64,000 nt of DNA. It comes from Shewanella fodinae. Lineage in GTDB: Bacteria > Pseudomonadota > Gammaproteobacteria > Enterobacterales > Shewanellaceae. The notes below the pieces were generated by a model that saw nothing but the letters and a program-made list of their open reading frames with translations, ran no database searches and had not been told where the DNA came from. Made by a program: the position numbers and the translations under genes. Positions within the stretch are counted from its first letter, which is position 1. Every line of letters starts with the position of its first letter. Location: NCBI RefSeq assembly GCF_014651955.1, contig NZ_BMXW01000015.1, forward strand, positions 1-64,000, in the 5' to 3' direction. This document shows, piece after piece, positions 57,686-64,000 of this stretch.

Positions 57686-59215
57686 ATGCAAATTGGAATA
57701 CCGAGAGAAATTCTCCCCGGTGAAACCCGAGTCGCTGCGACCCCGGCCACCGTTGAGCAATTGAAAAAACTCGGCTTCGAAGTCGTCGTTGAGGCGGGCG
57801 CGGGGGCGCTGTCCAGCTTTGACGATGCAGCCTTTGAAGCTGCTGGAGCCAACGTCGCACCAGAAGTGTGGCAAGCGGATTTCATCTTCAAGGTCAATGC
57901 ACCCACAGATGAAGAAATTGCCAAAGTGAAAGATGGTGCCACGCTAGTCAGTTTTGTCTGGCCGGCGCAAAATCCTGAATTGGTGGAAAAACTGTCTAAA
58001 CGCAACATCAATGTGATGGCGATGGACATGGTTCCACGTATTTCTCGGGCCCAATCCATGGATGCATTATCCTCCATGGCCAACATTGGCGGTTACCGGG
58101 CAGTGGTTGAAGCGGCCCATGAATTTGGTCGTTTCTTTACCGGTCAAATCACTGCTGCCGGTAAAGTGCCACCTGCGAAAGTGCTGGTTATCGGTGCTGG
58201 GGTTGCGGGTCTGGCCGCCATCGGTGCGGCGGGTTCTTTAGGCGCAATTGTCCGTGCTTTCGATACCCGTTTGGAAGTGGCAGAACAGATTGAATCGATG
58301 GGCGGTGAGTTCCTCAAACTGGATTTCGGCGGTGAAGACGGCGCCTCATCTGACGGTTATGCCAAAGTGATGAGCGAAGAGTTCATTAAGGCTGAAATGG
58401 AACTGTTTGCCAAACAAGCCAAAGAAGTCGATATCATCATTACCACAGCGTTGATCCCGGGCCGCCCGGCGCCTCGGCTGATCACCAAGGACATGGTCGA
58501 CACCATGAAACCGGGTTCCATCATCGTGGATATGGCCGCAGCTACAGGTGGTAACTGTGAATACACCCAACCTGGTGAACTGTTTGTCACTGGCAATGGG
58601 GTAAAAATTATCGGCTACACCGATCTGCCCGGCCGCTTGCCAGCACAGTCGTCACAGCTTTACGGCACCAATCTGGTGAACCTGATGAAGCTGATGTGCA
58701 AAGAAAAAGACGGTAACGCGGTTATCGACTTTGAAGATACGGTGATGCGCAATATGACAGTGATCAAGGCAGGGGAAGTCACCTTCCCACCGCCAAAGAT
58801 TTCTGTTTCGGCAGCGCCACAGCAACAGCCAGCAAAAGTGGCAGCAAAAGATGCCGCCGCGCCTAAAGCGCCATCTAAACTGAAATATGTGTTGGGTGCC
58901 GTGGCTGCCATTGCTTTTGGTGCCGTGGCGTCAGTTGCGCCACCAGAGTTTTTATCGCATTTCACCGTATTTCTGCTGTCCTGTATTGTCGGCTACTACG
59001 TGGTATGGAACGTGACACATTCACTGCATACTCCGCTGATGTCCGTCACTAACGCTATCTCCGGGATTATTGTAGTAGGTGCATTGCTGCAAATTGGTCA
59101 GGGTTCGGCGCTGGTTACTGGCCTGGCCTTTTTTGCTGTGCTAATCGCCAGTATTAACATCTTTGGTGGCTTTACCGTCACGCAGCGCATGCTGAAGATG
59201 TTCCGTAAAGGTTAA
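57686..59215 (+). CDS. pntA: NAD(P) transhydrogenase subunit alpha
   Basis: 509 residues from the ATG at 57686, with CAGGAA upstream; E. coli PntA has 510. The N-terminus [19 protein letters not shown] is standard. The NAD-binding dI domain has [22 protein letters not shown]. An Ala/Pro/Lys-rich linker (near 375-400) leads to four membrane helices at the C-terminus. With PntB it couples proton translocation to hydride transfer between NADH and NADP+, making NADPH for biosynthesis such as the neighbouring sulfite reductase. Confidence 0.96.
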   Translation: MQIGIPREILPGETRVAATPATVEQLKKLGFEVVVEAGAGALSSFDDAAFEAAGANVAPEVWQADFIFKVNAPTDEEIAKVKDGATLVSFVWPAQNPELVEKLSKRNINVMAMDMVPRISRAQSMDALSSMANIGGYRAVVEAAHEFGRFFTGQITAAGKVPPAKVLVIGAGVAGLAAIGAAGSLGAIVRAFDTRLEVAEQIESMGGEFLKLDFGGEDGASSDGYAKVMSEEFIKAEMELFAKQAKEVDIIITTALIPGRPAPRLITKDMVDTMKPGSIIVDMAAATGGNCEYTQPGELFVTGNGVKIIGYTDLPGRLPAQSSQLYGTNLVNLMKLMCKEKDGNAVIDFEDTVMRNMTVIKAGEVTFPPPKISVSAAPQQQPAKVAAKDAAAPKAPSKLKYVLGAVAAIAFGAVASVAPPEFLSHFTVFLLSCIVGYYVVWNVTHSLHTPLMSVTNAISGIIVVGALLQIGQGSALVTGLAFFAVLIASINIFGGFTVTQRMLKMFRKG

Positions 59216-59228
59216 GGGGGAAGATATC

Positions 59229-60713
59229 GTGTCTCAAGGACTGGTAACAGCGGCCTACATCATCGCAGCGCTGTGTTTTATTCTGAGTTTGGCCGGACTT
59301 TCTAAGCAAGAAACCGCTAAACAGGGCAATATTTTGGGGGTCACCGGTATGGCGATCGCCCTGATTGCCACTATCCTTAACCCCGAAACCACAGGGGTAC
59401 AGTGGATCATTCTGGCAATGGTGATCGGCGGCGCAATTGGCGTGCGGCTGGCTCTAAAAGTTGAGATGACCCAGATGCCCGAACTGGTTGCTATCCTGCA
59501 CTCCTTCGTGGGTCTGGCAGCCGTACTGGTCGGATTCAACAGTCTTATCGACCTGCATCCAGCAACCACCACCAGCGTGGTCGTAACCGCCGGTTCAGAT
59601 CTGCAAGCCACTTTAGATGCAGCAGCAGAAGCCTTTAAAGAAGCGGCCAAAGCAGCGCAGCATGCCCAGCTAACGGGGGCTATGCTCAATATCCACTTAG
59701 TGGAAATCTTCCTTGGTATCTTTATCGGGGCGGTCACCTTTACAGGTTCTATCGTGGCTTTCGGCAAACTGCGTGGCATTATCTCCTCCAAACCGCTGAT
59801 GTTGCCGCAGCGCCACAAGCTGAATCTGCTAGCAGTGGTCGTGTCTTTTGTCCTGCTGCTGTACTTTGTGAATGTTGGTGGGAGTACCTTTGCGGTCTTG
59901 TTGATGACGCTAATTGCCTTAGCCTTCGGCTGGCATCTGGTGGCCTCTATCGGTGGTGCCGATATGCCAGTGGTTGTCTCAATGCTGAACTCCTACTCGG
60001 GCTGGGCCGCCGCTGCGGCAGGATTCATGCTGTCGAACGATCTGTTGATCGTGACCGGCGCATTGGTAGGTTCATCAGGGGCAATTCTGTCTTACATCAT
60101 GTGTAAGGCGATGAATCGTTCATTCATCTCGGTAATCGCTGGCGGTTTTGGTACTGATGGTGCCACTAGCAGCAGCGACGAAGAGCTAGGTGAATATCGT
60201 GAAACTACCGCCGAAGAAGTGGCTGATCTGCTGAAGAACTCCAGCTCAGTGATCATCACCCCCGGATACGGGATGGCGGTAGCGCAGGCACAATACCCTG
60301 TGGCCGAAATCACCCAGAAACTGCGCGCTATGGGCATTAAAGTCCGCTTTGGTATTCACCCAGTTGCGGGTCGCTTGCCAGGCCATATGAATGTACTGCT
60401 GGCAGAAGCCAAAGTGCCTTATGATATCGTGTTAGAAATGGATGAAATTAACGATGATTTCGAAGACACAGATACCGTTTTGGTGATTGGTGCCAACGAC
60501 ACCGTTAACCCGGCAGCGGCAGAAGACCCAAGTAGTCCGATTGCAGGGATGCCTGTATTGGAAGTGTGGAAAGCGCAAAACGTCATTGCTTTCAAGCGCT
60601 CGATGAACACTGGCTATGCAGGCGTGCAGAACCCGCTGTTCTTCAAGGATAACACCCAGATGTTATTTGGCGATGCCAAAGAATCTGTTACCGCGATTCT
60701 GAACGCATTGTAA
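59229..60713 (+). CDS. pntB: NAD(P) transhydrogenase subunit beta, with an insertion
   Basis: 494 residues from a GTG at 59229 with GGGGGAAG upstream; E. coli PntB has 462. The N-terminal membrane domain and the C-terminal NADP-binding dIII domain ([33 protein letters not shown]) are highly conserved. The extra length comes from an Ala/Lys-rich stretch of about 30 residues between the third and fourth hydrophobic segments (about residues 105-150, around [17 protein letters not shown]). It is likely a helical loop outside the membrane. The gene is 13 bases after pntA. Confidence 0.96.
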   Translation: MSQGLVTAAYIIAALCFILSLAGLSKQETAKQGNILGVTGMAIALIATILNPETTGVQWIILAMVIGGAIGVRLALKVEMTQMPELVAILHSFVGLAAVLVGFNSLIDLHPATTTSVVVTAGSDLQATLDAAAEAFKEAAKAAQHAQLTGAMLNIHLVEIFLGIFIGAVTFTGSIVAFGKLRGIISSKPLMLPQRHKLNLLAVVVSFVLLLYFVNVGGSTFAVLLMTLIALAFGWHLVASIGGADMPVVVSMLNSYSGWAAAAAGFMLSNDLLIVTGALVGSSGAILSYIMCKAMNRSFISVIAGGFGTDGATSSSDEELGEYRETTAEEVADLLKNSSSVIITPGYGMAVAQAQYPVAEITQKLRAMGIKVRFGIHPVAGRLPGHMNVLLAEAKVPYDIVLEMDEINDDFEDTDTVLVIGANDTVNPAAAEDPSSPIAGMPVLEVWKAQNVIAFKRSMNTGYAGVQNPLFFKDNTQMLFGDAKESVTAILNAL

Positions 60714-60736
60714 TTTTACTACTTTGCGTTACAACT

Positions 60737-60768
60737 AAAAAAACCGGTGGCATGCCACCGGTTTTTTT
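60737..60768. terminator. Bidirectional terminator between pntB and the CBS-domain gene
   Basis: A 32-base perfect palindrome: seven A, then CCGGTGGC / GCCACCGG, then seven T. It serves pntB (plus strand) and the CBS-protein gene (minus strand), both ending within 25 bases. Confidence 0.95.
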
Positions 60769-60782
60769 ATTAAAAAGCACAG

Positions 60783-61370
60783 TTAACCATTAACCACTTG
60801 CAATTGCTCCAGCCCGTGACTTGCGCGTAACTGCCGTAAGATCTCCAGCACTTCGCCGCCTTTATCACGGAATGTCGGTGCATGTTCTAAACGACCGATA
60901 ATATCTTCCGCACTTAACAAGCCGCGCATCTGACCATTGCCATCCAACACCAACATAAAATCCCGTTGAATGCTGCGGAACGTTTCCAGCACATCAAGAA
61001 CGGTAAAATTCTGTAACTGCGCTTCGTCTACTGCTGGCAGTTCAGAGATAGGTAACATCAAGTCAAACACACTCCAAAAGGATGGCCCATGACTCTTATC
61101 GGTGTACTTCATTAGATTGTCGTTGGATAACCAGTTGCGGCTCACGATCCCCAACAATTCGTGATGATCATTAATTACATAATTGATCTGGCTATTTTCA
61201 GCCGCCATGATTTTGTAAGCCTCAGGCACTGGCATATCGGCATGCAGCGTCATACGGGTGGAATGACTGAAATTCATCAACGCCGCCGATGCTGGAGAAT
61301 TTTCGCTTAAAGAAAAGCTATTATCGTTAATTTCCAGTGTGTTAAGAGTATAAGTTTGCAGTGTTTTCAT
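60783..61370 (-). CDS. CBS-domain protein
   Basis: 195 residues from the ATG at 61370, with AGAGGTG upstream; the frame extends to 61442 without support. Two CBS motifs (about 36-95, with MTLHADMPVPEAYKIMAAENSQINYVI, and 125-175, with NFTVLDVLETFRSIQRDFMLVLD), so it probably binds an adenosyl ligand as a paired Bateman module. No catalytic domain is fused. Function unknown. It lies 49 bases downstream of the small exported-protein gene. Confidence 0.83.
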   Translation of the reverse strand: MKTLQTYTLNTLEINDNSFSLSENSPASAALMNFSHSTRMTLHADMPVPEAYKIMAAENSQINYVINDHHELLGIVSRNWLSNDNLMKYTDKSHGPSFWSVFDLMLPISELPAVDEAQLQNFTVLDVLETFRSIQRDFMLVLDGNGQMRGLLSAEDIIGRLEHAPTFRDKGGEVLEILRQLRASHGLEQLQVVNG

Positions 61371-61419
61371 GATACACCTCTGCTTGAATTCAAAATTTAT
61401 TAAATATATTGAGGAATTT

Positions 61420-61758
61420 TCAAGCAAAGGCAGGAGGCGCACGAGTCAACGCCTGTGGGAAAACCGAATTTTTTAAAAGAGTACGTTTGTATTCAGATTC
61501 AGGTAATACACTAGCACTAACACGCGGACTGAAAAGCTTACTGCGGGTTCGCGGTATGACCGGCTCAATAGGTTCAAAGCTATTTTCCGGCAACAACGCG
61601 GGCAGTGGATTATCCGGCGACACAGCCTGCAGCAGCAGCTGTTGCGCCAACAGTTGCGGCTGTTCAATGGTCGTTTGAGGCGCGGAAATAACAGCCAGCG
61701 ACAGGGTCAGCATTACGCTGGCCAGCCACAGGGTGATTGCTTGCTGTATCCGCCTCAT
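61420..61758 (-). CDS. Small exported or membrane-anchored protein of unknown function
   Basis: 112 residues. N-terminal hydrophobic segment (LWLASVMLTLSLAVISA) that looks like a signal peptide, then a Leu/Gln/Pro-rich mature part with IEPVIPRTRSK and a C-terminal LTRAPPAFA. I do not recognise the family. The ribosome site is weak (GGGTCAC). It precedes the CBS-domain gene on the same strand and may be cotranscribed. It could be spurious, but a clear signal-like start supports it. Confidence 0.55.
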   Translation of the reverse strand: MRRIQQAITLWLASVMLTLSLAVISAPQTTIEQPQLLAQQLLLQAVSPDNPLPALLPENSFEPIEPVIPRTRSKLFSPRVSASVLPESEYKRTLLKNSVFPQALTRAPPAFA

Positions 61759-61830
61759 ATATGTGACCCATGTCTCAATTTTTAAGATAACTTGACACTA
61801 GCACAGATTCTGATAGGGATGCAACGATTA

Positions 61831-61865
61831 AAAAACGGTGGTCAGATAGTTCCTGACAACCGTTT
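61831..61865 (-). terminator. Terminator of the TetR-family gene
   Basis: AAACGGTGGTCAG pairs with CTGACAACCGTTT (61833-61845 with 61853-61865), one mismatch in 13, and a 7-base loop. On the minus strand a T-run follows. It lies about 47 bases beyond the TetR stop. Confidence 0.85.
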
Positions 61866-61911
61866 CCAGATTCACACCTTTAATCTTATGAGGTAGCGGT
61901 TATATGGGGTT

Positions 61912-62391
61912 TCAAGCCGCTTTTGCCAGAAAAGAACAAGAAGACAACTGCAAGGCACTGGCACCTAACAACTCCTGCACCTGTTCCCGCCCACTCAAAC
62001 CGAGGGCAGCTTCTGCCTGCTGCATTGCCTGTTCAACCGCAATAAATTCCGGCATTTCATCTTCGACACGGCCACACAAGCTAAAAAATAACCGTAAAAC
62101 AGCTTGTTGTTCAGGTCTAATCATCGCCTGCTGCCAGGAACGTTGTAATGCCGCATTGCTGGAAAAATCCAGTGCTGAAATAAAATGCTCGCCAATACGC
62201 TCATTAAGCCGCAGTAGGAAATCTATTTTCCGCGGGAAATGGTGGCTCACCCCAGTACGGCTGATGCCCAGCGCATCGGCCAGGGTGGAATAGGACATGG
62301 TTTCGAAGCCAATGGTCAGAATTTGACGGAATGCTTCATCCATGATCTGCTGAATGGTAAGTTCGGTCTGAGCCTTGGATCGCTTCGCCAT
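61912..62391 (-). CDS. TetR/AcrR-family transcriptional regulator
   Basis: 159 residues, short for the family. N-terminal helix-turn-helix (STLADALGISRTGVSHHFPRKIDFL) is clear. The ligand-binding part is brief and Cys/Ala-rich at its end. GGAGG precedes the ATG by eight bases. No divergent partner gene adjoins it, so its target is unknown; the small protein and CBS genes lie downstream on the same strand but behind a terminator. Confidence 0.87.
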   Translation of the reverse strand: MAKRSKAQTELTIQQIMDEAFRQILTIGFETMSYSTLADALGISRTGVSHHFPRKIDFLLRLNERIGEHFISALDFSSNAALQRSWQQAMIRPEQQAVLRLFFSLCGRVEDEMPEFIAVEQAMQQAEAALGLSGREQVQELLGASALQLSSCSFLAKAA

Positions 62392-62465
62392 GTGTTGTCC
62401 TCCGGTGAAAAACTCCTGTTAACCGCACAAAAGCTTACCAAAGGAATATCCTGATAGCTCGCACC

Positions 62466-62489
62466 AAAACCGCTTGATGGCGCGGTTTT
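62466..62489 (-). terminator. Terminator of the hldE-metalloprotease operon
   Basis: AAAACCGC (62466-62473) pairs with GCGGTTTT (62482-62489) around an 8-base loop, just at the metalloprotease stop codon. On the minus strand it ends in TTTTGG. Confidence 0.65.
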
Positions 62490-63364
62490 TAAGATCTGTT
62501 CAGGGCAGATTCAGTTACCTGAACCGTTGATGAACTTTGTGGCCACATGCGTTGCTGTTGTAACCAATGTTCAGCCTCTGTGGCCCCCATCAAGCGTACC
62601 AAGGTCGGCTTTAATACCGCTCCCAACGCGGGGCGACGCCAAAACATGTAATCGGGTAACGGCAACACACTACCGGCACCAAACACCCGTTGCAACAGGC
62701 TGGAAAACTCGGCTATCGCGTCTTTATCGTAACGCTGTAAATTGGGGAAGAAATCACTAACAAAATCGGCATAGGAAGGAAAAGTGGCAATTTGCGCTGC
62801 GCTATATCGTGTCAATATCGGCAACAGATATAACGAACTCCAGTGTGACAGATTATTAATATCGGAAATTACTCCAAGATTGCGACGATCATACTGCTGC
62901 CAAGCCAGCGCCAGATTGCCGCTGTTTCTGGCACTGCGCCACACCATATAACAGTCTGCCAACCACTCGTGTTCCAATGGTGTCAGTTGCGCAGGCAACA
63001 CGGTTCCCTGCAGTCGGTGGATTTCCAGATGCCCTAACTCATGCCACAACGTCAGCAAAGGTTGCTGTTGCAGCGGCAACTGATACACTCTGCCATTCCA
63101 TAGTGCACTTTGGCTATCAGCCAACTGTTGTGGCGCCCACAGCACAATACCTGCAACACGGGAATCAGAGACGGGAATTGCCATTGCCGCCCGCAAGGCT
63201 AACGCATCACTATAGCGAGTAGCATCACTCGGGAGTTGCTGACGTACCGCTAATGGTAGCCAGCTCAAACACTGGTTGATAGCTGCTGGTGGACATACCA
63301 GCGCTTGTTTTGGTCCGACATCGGCCCAAAACAACGCAGAGGCCAGCAAGCCGACCAGGATCAT
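62489..63364 (-). CDS. Putative exported gluzincin-type zinc metalloprotease
   Basis: 291 residues. A short N-terminal hydrophobic segment ([13 protein letters not shown]) suggests a signal or anchor. Zinc motif H108-ELG-H112 is followed 21 residues later by E133-WLA-D137, the ExxxD arrangement of thermolysin-like gluzincins. The rest has no recognised domain. Its ATG overlaps the hldE stop (ATGA), so it is translationally coupled to LPS heptose synthesis. Function and substrate unknown; a cell-envelope role is an inference from context. Confidence 0.72.
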   Translation of the reverse strand: MILVGLLASALFWADVGPKQALVCPPAAINQCLSWLPLAVRQQLPSDATRYSDALALRAAMAIPVSDSRVAGIVLWAPQQLADSQSALWNGRVYQLPLQQQPLLTLWHELGHLEIHRLQGTVLPAQLTPLEHEWLADCYMVWRSARNSGNLALAWQQYDRRNLGVISDINNLSHWSSLYLLPILTRYSAAQIATFPSYADFVSDFFPNLQRYDKDAIAEFSSLLQRVFGAGSVLPLPDYMFWRRPALGAVLKPTLVRLMGATEAEHWLQQQRMWPQSSSTVQVTESALNRS

Positions 63365-64000
63365 GGTTTGTCCATGATCCGTTGAATAATGGCAGTGGTG
63401 GAAATCCCATCCTCAAACCCCAGCACCTTAACGCTACCACCCGCCGCGATCACTTCTTTACCGCCAGCAATTTCTTCGACCCGGTAATCGCCGCCCTTGA
63501 CTAACAAATCAGGCAACAGACGCGCAATAATCCTTTGCGGCGTATCTTCGCTGAAAGGCACAACCCAATCTACCGAAGCTAAGCCCGCAAGCACTGCCAT
63601 GCGGCGATTGATATTATTGACCGGACGTCCCTCACCTTTCAGGCGCCGCACAGAATCATCATCATTAACAGCAACAATCAGTCGGTCACCCAAGGCCCGC
63701 GCCTCTTTCAGATATGACACATGCCCAGCGTGCAAGATGTCAAAGCAACCGTTGGTCATCACCACTTTTTCTCCGCGCAGCCGCGCCTGCTCCAGCGCGT
63801 AAGCCAGCTGTTCTTCCGTGACGACACCAAAACCTGATTCACCATGATGCAATGATAACGCTTCAATAAGCTCAATACGGCTGACTGTAGACGTGCCAAG
63901 TTTGCCCACCACCACCCCAGCGGCGGTGTTGGCAATGGCACACGCCTGTGGCATTTCGCTACCTGCGGCCAAGGCACTAGCTAACGCAGAGATCACCGTG
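63361..64000 (-). CDS. hldE: Bifunctional heptose kinase/adenylyltransferase HldE, 3' part
   Basis: Only the C-terminal part (about 212 residues) is in the window; the gene continues past 64000. It starts within the end of the ribokinase-like domain ([13 protein letters not shown], then [11 protein letters not shown]) and includes the whole adenylyltransferase domain: [16 protein letters not shown] (nucleotidyl HxGH as HAGH), [24 protein letters not shown]. It phosphorylates heptose-7-phosphate and then forms ADP-heptose for lipopolysaccharide core. Confidence 0.96.
   Translation of the reverse strand, partial: TVISALASALAAGSEMPQACAIANTAAGVVVGKLGTSTVSRIELIEALSLHHGESGFGVVTEEQLAYALEQARLRGEKVVMTNGCFDILHAGHVSYLKEARALGDRLIVAVNDDDSVRRLKGEGRPVNNINRRMAVLAGLASVDWVVPFSEDTPQRIIARLLPDLLVKGGDYRVEEIAGGKEVIAAGGSVKVLGFEDGISTTAIIQRIMDKP

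Noticed and set aside
1..64000. CRISPR arrays, insertion sequences, prophage or integron features
   Set aside because: No evenly spaced direct repeats, transposase, integrase or phage structural frames were seen on either strand.

Overview
The window reads as a chromosomal segment of a gammaproteobacterium, most likely Shewanella or a close relative. The inference rests on gene content, not on a search. It carries a second elongation factor G next to a very large fused acetyl-CoA carboxylase, an endA-rsmE-gshB cluster, FapA-family, DUF3144 and TIGR03899-type proteins, a csdA-csdE pair, cysJIH beside pntAB, and hldE. Base composition is roughly balanced. I see no insertion sequence, prophage, integron, CRISPR array or rRNA operon. 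The only RNA gene I recognise is one tRNA-Pro(CGG).

Layout. 0-8 kb: second EF-G and the giant acetyl-CoA carboxylase on the minus strand, with a divergent LysR regulator. 8-18.5 kb, plus strand: a pyroglutamyl-peptidase-like exported protein, SprT, EndA, RsmE, GshB, an alkaline phosphatase, RsmC, a FapA-family protein, a small DUF4144-like protein and an M50 membrane protease. 18.5-29.1 kb: pirin, then a C4-dicarboxylate module. A DASS (SLC13-type) transporter and class I fumarase lie on the plus strand and face a DcuS/DcuR-type two-component system and an E. coli-type frdABCD quinol:fumarate reductase on the minus strand. Transport, sensing, malate-fumarate interconversion and fumarate respiration therefore sit together. 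29.5-35.2 kb: two GNAT acetyltransferases, YjjX, the Tas aldo-keto reductase, csdAE, tRNA-Pro and a HupE-like membrane protein. 35.3-48.2 kb: RlhA, a PagL-like deacylase, FolM, Ung, tautomerase, DUF3144, a quinone-oxidoreductase/LysR divergent pair, a LysE exporter, a large TonB-dependent receptor, and hemG with a b-type cytochrome. 48.4-57.3 kb: a TIGR03899-type protein, CobA, phospholipase A1, a degenerate S41-like protein and the assimilatory sulfate/sulfite genes cysJIH. CobA can supply siroheme for CysI. 57.7-64 kb: pntAB, a CBS-domain protein, a small exported protein, a TetR regulator, a putative gluzincin protease and the 3' part of hldE, which runs off the right edge.

Most genes are well-known housekeeping or respiratory genes. 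Nothing forms an obvious new defence or mobile system. The points most worth a second look are enzyme homologues lacking expected catalytic residues (the pyroglutamyl-peptidase-like and S41-like proteins), the one-chain carboxylase, the compact fumarate module with CRP-like sites, an alternative-hairpin leader before pntAB, an insertion in PntB, the hemG-cytochrome pair, a HupE homologue without its usual metal motif, and an uncharacterised metalloprotease coupled to hldE. Start codons were reassigned where a Shine-Dalgarno sequence or family alignment supported it. Several key genes use TTG or GTG (endA, frdA, rsmC, hemG, pntB).
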